From the NCBI GenBank assembly GCA_963580285.1, contig OY757014.1:101496072-101560071 (forward strand): 64,000 nucleotides of DNA, given 5' to 3'. The notes under the pieces are model-generated. The model saw only the letters and a program-made list of their open reading frames with translations. It was not told the origin of the DNA and made no database searches. The position numbers and the translations under genes were made by a program. Position 1 is the first letter of the stretch. Every line of letters starts with the position of its first letter. The stretch comes from Lucinisca nassula. Lineage: Eukaryota > Mollusca > Bivalvia > Lucinida > Lucinidae. Positions 33,611 to 45,617 of this stretch are shown one piece after another.

Positions 33611-34247
33611 GAGTACTTCGGTCATTATAAAGGAGTTGTAGAGCTACAAGAAACGTAATCTCAGCTTGGTTTCCAGGAAGTCATGTTGTTGTTTTTTTGT
33701 TGTTTTTTTTTTGTTTTGTTTTCTTTTTAATTACTCCCGTTCTCGTACAAAGTCGGCAGTTCTGACCGCTTGTTACCGAGGAAAAGTTACGATTGCCGTA
33801 AATAGCCATAATGATTCTAATCCACTTGAGTACGTAACGTGTCGTCTGATTAGATTAAGTAAAAAACTTTGCGACGGTATATTCTGCGATATACTGACGG
33901 ACACCCGACGTCTTCACGTCGCATTTCTGCCATTTGGTTTTACGCATCTCACATGGCTTGCCGCTTTGGGCAAATTAGTACACTTTTTGACAAAAATAAA
34001 TAAATAAACAACCTAATAAGTGCATTAGAATAGGGATATTGATTCCATTGTGGAATTTTAAAAATATTTGAGGGTCACTGATGAGCCTAAATGACCGAAA
34101 GTAGCTAGTCTGGCCCAGAAAACATGTGCACTCCATATTTTCCAGATCTGTGGTGAATTCCTTGCTTCCAAAGGATAACCCTTTCTAGAACATATATAAC
34201 TACATGTATATTGAAATTTGTGGAGACTTGCGACCGTGAAAACAACG
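33611..34247. other. No supported gene
   Basis: A 113-codon plus frame (33666-34007) begins in a T-rich run and has no family I recognise; it lacks flanking splice or promoter signals that I could trust. Confidence 0.35.
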
Positions 34248-34508
34248 CATTACGAAAACACGCCTATACAAAGACAGTGTAAATTTTACCGCGGATAAAA
34301 CGAAGATTTTAATATGAAAAATTGCGATATGTTTCTTATATCTGCTCAAAACATAGATAGTGGGTACTCGTTAGAACCGCCTCATTGAGCGGTCATTGAG
34401 CTTTAGAGCAGAAATAAAAAAAATATCGTTTAACCCTGAAAACCCTAGTTTTACTATATAAAAGTGGTGTTGAAGGGGGTCAAAATTATATAGGCATGTT
34501 TCTTGATG
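34248..34508. mobile_element. Hairpin MITE, one arm shortened
   Basis: It starts CATTACGAAAACACGCC and ends near tttcttgatg. The second hairpin arm is deleted after cattgagcggtcattgag. Confidence 0.75.
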
Positions 34509-34608
34509 ATTTACCTCCCAAATGACAATTTAGAATACAGTTATCCCCTAATTTCAAGCCACCAAAAAGAAACAAGAGCTGAAGAATGACCGTGCATACA
34601 AAATCAAA

Positions 34609-34800
34609 CAATGACGAAACACGCCTACACAAATACATTGTACATTTTACGGCCGAAATAACGAAAACTTGCAGATGAAAAACTATGATATTTTTCTTAA
34701 ATCTGCTCTAAAATATAAATTGTGGGTACACGTTAGAACCGTGTACCCACAGTCTATATTTTAGAGCAGAAATAAGAAAAAGTAAGGCTTACCCCTGTAA
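34609..34800. mobile_element. Hairpin MITE, truncated
   Basis: It starts atgacgaaacacgcc, retains the outer hairpin arms around gttagaaccgtgtacccaca, and is cut at acccctgtaaa. Confidence 0.7.
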
Positions 34801-35600
34801 ATAAGGCGGGCACGATCATTCGGATATTCGATTAATCGATCGATAAAATGCACAAAAATGATTATCATTGCTGATTTGCTTGTAATCGATTATTTGATAA
34901 GACAACATCGCCATTGTCTAACAATATATGAACTGTCTTTTACGATCGGAATGGAATTACAGCCTACCTTTCAATATCTACCACGGCACGTCTTTGTCAA
35001 TACAGCACTAAAAACAAAACCTTACACCGTTACAACTAGTGACGGAAAATTCCCTCTGTCGTAGAAGGGATGTATTGAAAATTAATTAGAAAAACATTCG
35101 CCCATTCCGCACTCATTATGATCACACATTATTTCAAGCCTAACATCCTATGAATGGGACGTGGGCAAGCAGCGTAGATCCTGATGACACGACCCTACCA
35201 AACGGTACGGACTACGGCCCGTTATAATGGAATGTATTGAATCATTTTTTTTGCATTTGGGTTTGCCAGTAAAAATGAGCAATATGCCTAAAATCATATC
35301 GTAGGTGGTATATATTTCTATGAAAGTTTTGTCAAAATATCTGCAGTGGCGTGGTAGTAAATGCCATTTTTCGACTGATTAACGAAGCTAAATTCGACAC
35401 GTCACCTGTCGAAACCACTCGTCTGATATGGAAGAACACATTCGACTTAAATGGGGTTAGGTCAGTTTTATCGTGTTAAGAATGTTACGGCTCGTTAAAA
35501 TTAGTGCTCATTAATGGATTTCAGTACTTACCCAGGCAATTAAACGCTCAATTGACTTTTATGAATTCCGATGGTCACCATCATTTCTATTTCAAACTTC
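34801..35600. other. No gene seen
   Basis: A palindromic stretch (gattaatcgatcgat) lies near 34830. The open frame at 34858-35064 (68 codons) is unrecognised. Confidence 0.35.
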
Positions 35601-35603
35601 AGC

Positions 35604-35790
35604 CGCGCCCGCTCATCGGAGCTTGAAGAAATAGATGGGGCTGCGCGATGCTTCCGCGCTGAATCCGATCGCACTAGAGTACTGGTAAGGTTCTAAATCT
35701 GCACAGGCAAAGCGTTGCGAGTCGGACCGTCCACGTTTATAAACCTTGTTTCATCGGGCGGCAGGTCTTGAGATGTCATTTCATCTCCGT
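35604..35790 (+). mobile_element. SINE family M, 3' truncated, diverged
   Basis: It starts gcccgctcatcggagcttga and continues through gcgagtcggaccgtcc to tgagatgtcatttcatctc, then breaks off. From 35880 to 36105 only short related blocks (aatcaaagtac) recur. Confidence 0.75.
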
Positions 35791-36100
35791 ATCTTCTCGT
35801 TAAAGATACGTTGTGGATGCGCGTTGAGGCGGATCATTAAATACGGGTTTCGGGATCCCACCTCTGTGAGGCGGCTCGTAACGCATAAATTCAGGGCGTG
35901 TGTCCCTCAAAGACATATTAAAAATCAAAGTACTAACAATACGGAAGATCTACCTTATCGTGTATAAGGCGCGCTACGAAAAAATCAAAGTACCAGCGGT
36001 ACATCAAATCTTGCGAAAAATTCTAAAGGTACCTCAAATTCTTCTAATATTGCGAAAAAAAATCAAAGTACTAACAGTACCTTAACTCCCAATTTAAGAC

Positions 36101-36103
36101 AGA

Positions 36104-36134
<31 letters not shown>

Positions 36135-36180
36135 CATACATACATACATACATACATACATACATACATACATACATACA

Positions 36181-36214
<34 letters not shown>

Positions 36215-36215
36215 C
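36101..36215. repeat. CATA tetranucleotide microsatellite
   Basis: An almost perfect catacatacata run of about 110 bp. The Met-Tyr-Val-Cys frame read from it on the minus strand is an artefact. Confidence 0.95.
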
Positions 36216-36224
36216 ATACACCAC

Positions 36225-36765
36225 CTCCTTCTCCTCCACCTTCCTCCTTTCCCTCCTCCTTCGATCCTCCTCCTCCTCCCTTCTCCTCATTTCCCTCCTA
36301 CTCCTCCTCTTCCTTCCTTCTTCCTTCCTCCTCCTCCCTCCTCATCCTCCTCCCTCCGACTGCTCTTCCTCCCCTACTCCACCTTCCCATTCTCTTCCCC
36401 CTCCACCTCCCTCTTCTTCCTCCTTCTCCTCCCTCACCCTCCACCTCCCTCCTCCTCTTCCTCCCCTTCTTCTCTTCCCTCCTCCTCCTTCCTCCTCCTC
36501 TCCTTCTTCAACCCTCCTCCTTTCCCTCATCCTATTCCCTCCTCCTTCTCCTCTTCTTTCCACCTGCTCCTCAACCCTCCTCCTGCCTCTGTCTCCTCTT
36601 CCTCCCCCTCCTCCACCTTCCCTTCTCTTCCCCTCCTCCCTTTTCTACCTCCTCCTCCCTCCTCCTCCTCCCTCCTCCTCCTCCCTACCGTATACTCTTC
36701 CTCCTCATCATCCTCCATCCTCCTCTTCCTCACCCTTCTCCTTCCCTGCTCCTCCTCCTTTTCGT
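36225..36765. repeat. ~540-bp polypyrimidine (CCT/CTT) tract
   Basis: Nearly all bases on the plus strand are C or T in irregular CTC and CTTC triplets; a few A or G bases interrupt it, mainly near 36350-36380 and 36690-36720. The Glu/Arg/Gly-rich minus frames it creates are not genes. Confidence 0.95.
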
Positions 36766-38567
36766 CCTGACTCGCGTAAACATATTCACAGTATAACGCT
36801 GTTTAAATCTTCGCGATGTTGTCTTTCATATACTGTTATCCATCGTTCTTTAGCCTCTATGGCTTCTCTTCGCAACTGACGACATCTTAACCACCAACAC
36901 AACTCGTCTTATATCACTAGTGTCATACACACAACTCCATACATTGTTCACATACTTCTTTGTCTTCTGTAACAGCTTCTTGGGAACTTCTTTCCTGAAA
37001 CACTCAGTTTGTCTAGAGGCGAATTATCTCCGACTTCGCTTCCTGACCCATCTATGTGGTACTAATATGAGAAAGCAACCCTGCTTCAGATGAAACACCA
37101 CGCACTTCTCCCTCGTCATATTGTACTGTTCTTAAAGTATTGTCAGCTCTCAAACAAATGTTTTTAAGTTTTTTTTTTTTTGGTTTTTGTTTTAAGGTCA
37201 GTTAAAATGTATCCTCTGAAAGATGAATGACTAGATAATGACCTGGATAACACACTTTCAATGCTGTAACAGAGTCATCACACAGATAAAAGTTTAATTT
37301 ATGAATGATTGTTAACTAGTTGGAAGACCGAAATAATTGCATGATGATCAAGCTGAAAATATACACGCATATTCCTATGTTGAAGTCCAGTCAGATATAT
37401 CAATGCATTAAGCTATGCAGTCCTTTTCAGTGTTGGTATTTAATTAATAGAATAACATTAGTCACACAACAGAAGAGATAAAATATTAAGCAAAAGCAAG
37501 GAACTCTTATCTAAATCACTGCAAAGTCACAACTGCCCCTAGTATCTAGATGATTTGCCTTCTCATCCTTAAAGACAGGACTGGACTATTTAAGGGAGCA
37601 CAGGAAAACCTGAGTCATTCTTTGTCTGCCCTTTGAAGGGTTAACATCAAATTCTATTTATCTGATTGGCTGTAAATGGAGACCTATTGTGATATCACAA
37701 TGACTGACATTTTAACAATAAGTGATTTAAAGCTCTGCTCTGTTTGAAGCTTACCTTGTTATCTCAATTATGTAACAGCAGGCACACTCCATATTTGGTT
37801 TCAATAGACAAACAAAACAATTAAAGGCATTTATTCTGTAACGGTAGAACACACCGTGTGTCCATAATTGTTTTATTGCCCCCTGTGATATACTGACTAT
37901 AGCAGATCAAAGGCGACCCTTAATAGGGTGATTAGTAGCTCTTGTTGAATCCCCTGACTGAGACACTTAAGGGGAAAACCAATAATGTACACCAGTCAAC
38001 AGTAAGTAATTTATTGATTTTCCCCAAGGAGGCCCCTTACCTGTTGAAGACAGAGGACAGAACTTCAGTCAGCACTGAGGGCTACATAATATTATGTAAT
38101 GAAATGATAGTCCTCAATAATCAATAATAAATGCCTTTAAGTCATGATTAATGTATTTATTTTTTTATTTTTAAATTACAAAATACAAACATATTTTATA
38201 AAGGTTAATTATATAGCATCTTTAGTTTAATATTCCAAAAAAAATAATAAATAAATAAAGATATAATAAAAAATTAAAGCTTTAAATTTGTTGAAAAATT
38301 ATTAGTTGACACTATAGCATCTTTCGATAAATAAGTAAATGATGTTTGAGTGAAAGAAGTTTGTATAATAGAAAGATTTTTTATTCTTCTTGTTTTTCTT
38401 GTTATAGAAGAAGAAAAATAAAACGTAATGTGAATTATACACAGGCAGTCTTAGTAAAATAAATTAAATAAAATTGACACAGCCAAACAAATGATGGAAT
38501 GGCTGAATGAATTAAACAGATGTCCAGGCTTATCTCATATTTATCTCAGTTTAGATTTTTTTAAAAT
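36766..38567. other. Long interval without a supported gene
   Basis: AT-rich, with A- and T-runs dense from 38150 to 38420. I find no match to the repeat families of the window and no splice-bounded exon. Confidence 0.4.
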
Positions 38568-38712
38568 AAAATATAGATTTTGGGTGCTCGTTAGAATGGT
38601 CTTAATCACGCAGTTCTATTGAGCACCCACAATATACTAACAAGTGAGGGTATACATTTGTATGGCCTCAATGCGGCAATTCAAACGAGCCCCCACAATA
38701 TACTATAGAGTG
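38568..38712. mobile_element. Hairpin MITE fragments
   Basis: Two damaged hairpin pieces: tgggtgctcgttagaatgg with gttctattgagcaccca, then ggcctcaatgcggcaattc with cccccacaatat. Confidence 0.55.
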
Positions 38713-38713
38713 T

Positions 38714-39021
38714 TGGTTTATTTGTTTGATTTGATGTTTAACGTCCCCGTCAAGGCTGTAAAGGTCATTTTGGAGACATTGATTCCAATTTTGTAGGACT
38801 TTTACCCGACACTGAGATGAAATGACATCTCAAGCCCTGTCGCCCAATGAAACCAATAGGGTTTAAAAGCATGGACGGGCCGACTCGAACCGCTTTGCCT
38901 GGTCAGTCTTAGATCCTCTAAGCTGTTTACCAGTACTCGTGTGCGGGTCGGTTTTATCTCTGCGTGGAAGCATAATGCAGCCCATATATTTCTTCAAACC
39001 CCGATGGGCGGGGGGTGGGGG
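38714..39021 (-). mobile_element. SINE family M
   Basis: Full length in outline; on the minus strand 5' end cccgcccatcggggtttgaa and tail gacgttaaacatcaaatca. Confidence 0.85.
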
Positions 39022-39278
39022 CGATAGAGTGTTGATACTTTGTCTATTTCTAATGAGTACTAGGACAAACATTTTACACATACAAATGTTCAATGAGGCG
39101 GTTCTAACGATTTTTGGGATATGTGCTAGAACTGTGTTATATCCCAAAAATCTTTTTTACAGTGAATCATGTTACAGAGAGGTTGTTGTTTACAGAGAAA
39201 AATATTAAAAAAACACATTATATTTCTTCCAAACCTAAATTGACATTCAGACAAAACGTTTTCTGATTTCAGTCAAGT

Positions 39279-39544
39279 TTGCTTTTTCCTTCACGTCAAC
39301 ACTATTAAGGTCAATATGGATACGTTGCGTGGGACTTTTACCCGACATTGTGATGAAATGACATATCAAGCCCTACCGCCCATAGACACTGCTTGGGTTT
39401 AAGGTGCGGTCCGACTCGAATCACTTTTCCTGGACAGGCTTAGACCTAAGCTGTTTACCAGTATTCAAGTTCGGTCGGCTTTAGCTCTGCGCGGAAGCAC
39501 CGTGCAGCCCACTCTATTTCTCCAGTCCCCAATGGGCGAGGGCG
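39279..39544 (-). mobile_element. SINE family M, diverged
   Basis: It shares cgtcaacact, gggacttttacccgacattg, ttagctctgcg and ccaatgggcg with the family, but has lost short segments. Confidence 0.75.
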
Positions 39545-39624
39545 GCCAAATGAGTTTGAAGTAGTTCATTTCCAATTATAGGGGTATCAGGTTTGTTTCG
39601 TTCAATAAAGTATGCGCTGAGCAA

Positions 39625-39700
39625 ACAGTGTAGTCCCAGATGAGACGCCGCGTTCAGTGGCGTCTGCTCTGTCTACACTGCTTGCCAGTGTCCCAAAAAA
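39625..39700. repeat. piggyBac-like MITE core fragment
   Basis: gcaaacagtgtagtcccaga with gtctacactgcttgcc encloses the gacgccgcgttcagtggcgtc palindrome, as in the complete copies at 42133 and 56636. A GAT microsatellite follows at 39720-39757 and a CT microsatellite at 39852-39905. Confidence 0.7.
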
Positions 39701-39716
39701 GGAGGAAAGTTAAGTT

Positions 39717-39757
<41 letters not shown>

Positions 39758-39849
39758 CTACGTTTAAAACGTTGAAACCAGCTTTTGATAAGTGGTAAAA
39801 AGATGCAAAACATGGAGTCATCCTTCAAAATGTATTGGTATATTCAACG

Positions 39850-39907
<58 letters not shown>

Positions 39908-40184
39908 GTGCACCCGGTTAAGACTTCGATCACCATATGCCCTTTTTCATTTTGAATGAATACGCTTTTGGTCAAAGACAACAAAGACCCATATCAGACT
40001 CGACGCCGCCACTTTTCCTTGTCAGGCAAAGACCTAAGCGGTTGACTTGAATGTAATATCAAGTAATCTGATTGGCTGATAGCTGGTAATGGGTGTGGCT
40101 GAATTAATATATTCATCAGAATATGAGTTAATAATGCCCGAAAGCTAACAATTGTAATGCTACTGATTGGAGTCATATGAATGT

Positions 40185-40532
40185 ACAGTCGAACTTCCAT
40201 GGCTCGAACCCCTTTGGGACCGTGAAAATTTATTCGAGACAGCGGTAGTTCGAGCCACTGAAGGTTACTGCCAAAAGGCATGACGAGATACTTTTGAACA
40301 TCTTTCGATGTTATATAATGAAAATGTTTGCCGTGTGTACTCATTAGAATCGCCTCACCGAGGCGATTCTAATGAGTACACACAGCATACGTTTGGAAGA
40401 TAAAAGACTAAAATCTCCTTAATCATCCCCACCATTTCTTATCTTGAAGATTTCCCTAGGGGCTCAAGTATGAGTTCGACCCAGCCATGGTAAGCGAGCC
40501 ATCGGTGTTCGAGCCATCGAAGTTCTACTGTA
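40185..40532. mobile_element. pogo/Tigger-like MITE
   Basis: The left end is acagtcgaacttccatggct and the right end agccatcgaagttctactgt, with a TA on both sides. CAGT(A/C)GAACTTC is the form of terminus I associate with pogo/Tigger elements. A central palindrome (gtactcattagaatcgcctc and complement) is shared with the copy at 54399 and resembles the hairpin MITE core. No transposase. Confidence 0.7.
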
Positions 40533-40675
40533 TTGTGACACACTTACTGACCATATACAGTGACACTATGCTATCTCGAATACGGATGGCTCGTTTACCG
40601 ACTAATTCGAAATCATTCTGAAGTCTACCACGTGTTATCTATGTTTTTAGGTTAGTTTAAGGCGGTCTGTTTAAT

Positions 40676-40760
40676 TGTAAATTGTATCTTGAAAAGGTAT
40701 CATGTTGTGTGTACTCGTTAGAACCGCATCAACTTTGCGATTCTAATAAATACACACAAC
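40676..40760. repeat. Hairpin core fragment
   Basis: gtgtgtactcgttagaaccg opposes cgattctaataaatacacac across a short spacer. The termini are absent. Confidence 0.55.
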
Positions 40761-40858
40761 CTACATGTATATTTAGTACATACTTAATCGAAAATAAATT
40801 CTGAGGACATCCCCAATATGCGTTACCCATAGGGTAAATAGGTGTGAGTGAGACCACT

Positions 40859-41480
40859 CATTACGAAAACACGCCTAATATATAATTTTGACCCCCTTGA
40901 ACTCCACTTTTATATAGTGAAACGGGGGTTTGCAGGGGTATGCATTACAGAGGACCCCCGTTATAACCACAGTATTTTTCCCCAATTATTGTGCCGTTAT
41001 AAAGAATTTGGCGTTATAAAGAATCCCAGTTAGGAGTATGATAGCTAATAAAAGGCCTTTTCCCCATTACAACTCCAAGTAACATATGGACATTTGTTAG
41101 AATCGCCTCTAACTCATTTCTATAACATTTGTTTCTTGGACGGTATGAGATTACAAGACCCTTTCAACCCGAGAGAAGCCCACGCCGCTAGAAACCAAGT
41201 TACAAGACCCTTTTAACCCGAGAGAAGCCCACGCCGCTAGAAACCAAGGCTAAGCCTTTGGATAAACAGCCATTCGATTCAAATTGCCGTTATAACGAGT
41301 TTTGCCGCCATAACTAATGTTGGTATAAAGAGGGTTTACTATTTTTCTTATTTCTGCTCTAAAATAAAGACTGTGTGTACTCGTTAGAAACGCCTCATCC
41401 GTTATAACCGCCTCGATGAGGCGATTCTAACGTGTACTCATAATCTTTATTTTGAGCAGAAACAAGAACAAGAGAAGATA
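40859..41480. mobile_element. Hairpin MITE split by a Tigger-like MITE
   Basis: The left part 40859-40947 runs from CATTACGAAAACACGCC to gtatgcatta. The right part from 41342 resumes with tttttcttatttctgctc, exactly the next sequence of intact copies. Confidence 0.8.
40948..41339. mobile_element. pogo/Tigger-like MITE nested in the hairpin MITE
   Basis: It starts cagaggacccccgttataac and ends gttggtataaagagggttta c, inverted with mismatches. TA flanks both sides (40946-40947 and 41340-41341). Inside, a 49-bp unit is repeated directly (41151-41199 and 41200-41248). Confidence 0.75.
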
Positions 41481-41779
41481 TGACACAAAGAACCATATCA
41501 AGTGATTCGATTGTGATCGCATTGCACTATTTTGGAAAGGAACAGGCAATGAAATCTTATTATTCAACCGTTCAGTTGTAAACTTATAAACTAGAATTAT
41601 TTGACCGTGTCGACATGAACACTGAATTTGCAGTGTCATATTCAACATGAATGGTTGTCTGGTTGGTTTGATTATGTTTTTGGAAAACTTTGTACAGCCT
41701 AACAGAGTTGAATTCGACAATGACTGATCAATGGGCACAGCTTTAGGGATATAATAAACCGACAAGCGCAATCAACAAA

Positions 41780-42083
41780 GTTTTTGTTTGTTTCATTTGA
41801 GGTTTAACGTCCCCGTCAATACAGAATAGGTCATTTTGGAGACGTTGCTTCCAATTTTGTGGGACTCTTACCCGACATTGAGATGAAATGACATCTCAAG
41901 CCCTGCCGTCCAATGAAACCAAAAGTGTTTATAAGCATGGACGGTCCGACTCGCACCGCGGTTCCTGAACAGGCTTAGATCTTCTAAGCGGTTTACCAGT
42001 ACTAGTGTGCGGACGGTTTCAGCTCTGCGTGGAAGCATCATGCAGCCCATCTATTTCTTCAAGCCCCGATGGGCGGGGGCGGC
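41780..42083 (-). mobile_element. SINE family M
   Basis: Full length: tail side tttgaggtttaacgtccccg, 5' side gccccgatgggcgggggc. Confidence 0.85.
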
Positions 42084-42132
42084 AGTATACAGAGGGTAGA
42101 GGGTACGTATGTATTTGTTGACAGCGGAATAG

Positions 42133-42368
42133 TTTAACCCATTTTGTACCTGGAACCCCAAAACGGGTACCCTAGCAAACAGTGCAGGCCCAGATCAGAC
42201 GCCGCAGAACGCGGCGTCTGATCAGGGCTTCCACTGTTTGCTAAAAGTTCAGATTATATCAAAATAAATTTTGAAGAAAACACAAATCTGACACCCTTAA
42301 ATTTTGCAATGGACTCCTGCTATATATATATATAAGGAGGAAGATTCCATTTGGTACAAACGGGTTAA
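42133..42368. mobile_element. piggyBac-like MITE, complete
   Basis: The termini are TTAACCCATTTTGTACC and GGTACAAACGGGTTAA. CCC...GGG ends next to TTAA are the hallmark of piggyBac-type elements. A core palindrome (gacgccgcagaacgcggcgtc) lies between caaacagtg and cactgtttg. No coding sequence. Confidence 0.8.
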
Positions 42369-42369
42369 G

Positions 42370-42924
42370 ATAATTGTCTGTTCAGATGTTCAGTAATCAA
42401 GAACGATTTCGAATGAATACGACTTTTCTCAGTAAATGATCAGCCAAATACTGGATACTCTTGTGTCGAAGTACAATTTTCTCAGGCCGGAGCTCTGAAA
42501 AAATGTGCATTACGGGATAAAAATGGGCAAACCCATCGATAACTTCTTTCATATGCTTAAAAGTTTTACTGACAAACACAATGACATATCTGCGAAAACT
42601 GCAAAGGAACTGGTTATTTTGACGCCCTGTCTGTATTCGTCATTAACAACAAATTTTCATCCCATGTTCTTATTAAGCTAATCCAATCATCAACTTAAGA
42701 ACAATTATTAGTCTACCGAATTTACTCTAAAACAACAGAAAAAAGATTGGCCTGAACACAGCATTTTCTCCAAAATATCATTAATTCACTATCAAAAGCA
42801 GCCAGATTTCGTAGTGGTAAGCGAAGCAACGGCCGAATCGGTTAGAACCTGGAAAGGTGACAGCTGGGCAACGCCAAAAGGCAAACATTGGTTGCAGCGG
42901 GGGATAACATTTTCTACCGATGTG
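42370..42924. other. No gene seen
   Basis: Moderately AT-rich. The 60-codon minus frame at 42397-42579 is unrecognised. Confidence 0.35.
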
Positions 42925-43423
42925 TATTTGTATTTGTGTTGAGGTTTAGCGACCCCGTCAACATTATTTAAGAGATAAAATGACATTTCAAGCCCTACTA
43001 CCCTAAGGAACCGATACGGTTTATATAAAAGGTCGTTCCCACTCGCACTAATTTGCCTGGACAGGCTTAGACCTTCTAAGCGGTTTACCAGTACTCAAAT
43101 CATCACGTGAACAAGTCCGTGAAATGAATACCTTCATAAACCCAACTTTATATAGGGACAACTGGGGTTTACGGGGGTATACATGATTTTCCTAACTCTG
43201 TCCCCAATACATATGTCGTGGGTACTCGTTAGAACCGACTCGATCGAGGCGGTTCTAACGAGCACACACAACCTATGTTTGCAGTATAAATAAGAAAACT
43301 ATCATGGATTTTCATCAGAAAAGCAGCCATTTTGGAGATGTTTCATGGCTGTGTTATCATAAAATGTATTCGGTCGATTTCAGCTCTGCGTGGAAGGACC
43401 ATGCGACCCAATCTATTTCTCCA
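42925..43423 (-). mobile_element. SINE family M split by a hairpin MITE
   Basis: The tail-side part runs to ggtttaccagtactcaaat (43100) and the 5' part resumes with tattcggtcgatttcagctc (43367). The MITE lies between. Confidence 0.75.
43101..43366. mobile_element. Hairpin MITE nested in a SINE
   Basis: It runs from CATCACGTGAACAAGTCC to TTATCATAAAATG. The central palindrome gttagaaccgactcg and cgaggcggttctaac is nearly perfect. GGT and GT microsatellites follow at about 43423-43455. Confidence 0.8.
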
Positions 43424-43579
43424 GTGGTGGTGGTGGTGGTGGTGTGTGTGTGTGTTGGAGGGGGGGGGGGCGTAGAACTATTCTCTTTTTGGTGGTACAT
43501 GGAAATTCTGTCTCGTTCATGGGCTGAGCGAGCTCACACGCGACGGTAAGAATGACGTCAGAGCTATTTCTTTTAAACA

Positions 43580-44400
43580 AAACGTCACTTTTATCAGTTA
43601 CCCCTTACATTAATTACATTGCAACATCTCGACCTGATAAAGATATGATATCTCAGGACAGGCGCGGTTTACCAGGTCAACGTGACGTTGCACTTCTATG
43701 AACTTGACTGCTGGAAAAATTGCAAAAATGTAAGAGTGTATAAGGGGCTTAACTGATAAATAGAATACCAGATTCGTGTCTTTTGATATCAAGTTTATCT
43801 GGCAAGGCTTCGAGAACGCTTGTAGAATCGCGAGGCTTGCCGAGCGATTCTACATGCGTTCTCGAAGCCGAGAATCAGTTACCCCTATATATAGTGCATT
43901 GTAACACATTGACCTGATAAAGATATGCTATCTCAGGACAAGTGAGCTTTATCACGTCAACCTTACATTGCATTTTTGAATGAACCGGACAACCGGAAAA
44001 AATGGCCAAAATGTTATTAATACTAGAAAAATCGAAAAAATTACATAGAAAATTATCGAAAGATAAATAGTAAACATACTGATCGATTGTTTTCCGCACC
44101 GGAATGTTGGGACGCACTAAGGACAATCGGTAAGTGATCGAAAAATGCCAACTTAAAGAGTTTACAAGGGGATAAACTGATAAATAGAATACCAGATTCG
44201 TGCCATTTGATATCAAGTTTATCAGGCTCGGCTTCGAGAACGCATGCAGAATCGCTCGGCAAGCCTCGCGAATCTACAAGCGTTCCCGAAGCCTTGCCTG
44301 ATAAACTTGATATCAAAGACACGAACCTGGTATTCTCTATTTATTCTGCAGGGAAGTGGAGCGTGATGCAAAAAGCCACCATTTTATGACGTCACTGGAT
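43580..44400. mobile_element. Foldback elements with a hairpin in each half
   Basis: tgataaatagaataccagat and gatatcaagtttatc recur at about 43755 and 44175, each leading into a hairpin whose arms read gcttcgagaacgc. The loops contain gcgaggcttgccgagc (43830) and its complement gctcggcaagcctcgc (44257). The outer parts (gacctgataaagatatg) are also repeated at about 43630 and 43911. Confidence 0.7.
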
Positions 44401-44628
44401 GATTCAACACGTTAGACGGTGAAACGTCATTTTCTCATATCTAAAACATCACAAAAAGGACTTAAGGGCATGTGATTTTACGAAGGCTGATTGATATGTT
44501 TTGAGCCTTGTACTGAAGGAGTTACGCGGTCCTACTATTCTCTGACGTTATAGGGCCGTGTATCCAATAACTGGTCTCATTTGGTCAGTTTATACTTTAA
44601 AGTAAACAAGACAAGCAGCTTTTGCAAA

Positions 44629-45058
44629 ATGGACAAACTCGGTGAAAGAGCAGTGATCCTTTTTTTGCATATGCATAAAAAAGGTTTAACACCTGGGGGG
44701 TATCCATAATGATATGATAACAACACACACTAGGGAAAGATGCTCCTTCATATGCTACAGTGAAAAGGTAGGTGGCTTTATTTAAGCGCGGCAGATAGAG
44801 CCTTGAGGATGACCCCCGTCTTGGAAGGCTTGTCAATGTTGCAACCCCGGAAATGGTCAATAAAGTCCATGGTATTGTTATGACTGACAGACGAGTCACA
44901 GAAAGATATATAGCCAGTAGATATGGCATTTCACAGGAAAGAGTACATTTCAATCTGACAGAGAATCTGGCAATGAGAAAGCTTTCGGCCCGACGGGCAC
45001 CAAGACTTCTGACAGTTGATCAGAAGCACATCAGGCGCACATTATAGTGTGCTAATCT
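44629..45058 (+). pseudogene. mariner transposase 2, N-terminal part
   Basis: ATG 44629 opens with MDKLGERAVILFLHMHKKG; after one shift the frame reads LEDDPRLGRL, TPEMVNKVHGIV, RRVTERYIASRYGISQERVH and ARRAPRLLTVDQKH. These are the helix-turn-helix and linker regions of a mariner transposase, of a different subgroup from the copy at 28011. It is cut at 45058 by a hairpin MITE. Confidence 0.85.
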
Positions 45059-45344
45059 CATCACGAAAACACGCCTATATAATTTTGACCCCCTCGAACC
45101 CCACTTTTATATAGTAAATCTGGGGTTTATAGGGGTAAACCTTATTTTTCTTATTTCTACTCTAAGATATAGATTGTGATACTCGTTAGAACCGCCCCAG
45201 CGAGGCGGTTCTAACGAGTACCTACAATCTATATTTTGAGCTGAAATAAGAAAAAAAAAAAAATCAAACTTTTTCATCTCAAAATTTTCATTTTTTTTCG
45301 GCGTTAAAGGCTAAAATTTTTTGTATGGGCGTGTTTTTGTAATG
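45059..45344. mobile_element. Hairpin MITE nested in mariner 2
   Basis: A complete 286-bp copy from CATCACGAAAACACGCC to GTGTTTTTGTAATG. The palindrome gttagaaccgccccagcgag and complement is nearly perfect. Confidence 0.85.
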
Positions 45345-45617
45345 TAACCTTTTTGAGCCTTCTTTAGAAATTTGTCACTCTGGATGAAACATGGGTGTAT
45401 CATTTTACCCCAGAGGCCAAACAAAAATCGAAACAATGGAAGCATCCTGGCTCATCCCCACCGAAGAAGGCAAAGACTGTTACATCAGCTGGGAAGGTTA
45501 TGGCCTCGGTTTTCTGGGATGCAGGTGGTATTCAGCTGATAGATTATCTCCAAAAGGGACACACAATAAATGGTACACACTATGCTTCACTTCTGATGCA
45601 GTTTCGGGAAAATATTA
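45345..45617 (+). pseudogene. mariner transposase 2, catalytic middle part
   Basis: It resumes just before the first catalytic aspartate: TLDETWVYHFTPEAKQKSKQ at about 45376-45435, then SASVFWD-like and GIQLIDYLQKGHTINGTHYA. It breaks off after FREN (about 45612); the next segment is 350 bp away. Confidence 0.85.

Noticed and set aside
33666..34007. A 113-codon plus-strand frame
   Set aside because: It starts in a T-run of low complexity and shows no motif; chance is sufficient.
34078..34110. Hammerhead-ribozyme-like string CTGATGAG...CGAAA
   Set aside because: The stem II halves do not pair (cct against gac) and no stem I or III complement is visible nearby.
36063..36733. Open frames rich in Met-Tyr-Val-Cys or Glu-Gly-Arg on the minus strand
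   Set aside because: They are read from a CATA microsatellite and a pyrimidine tract.
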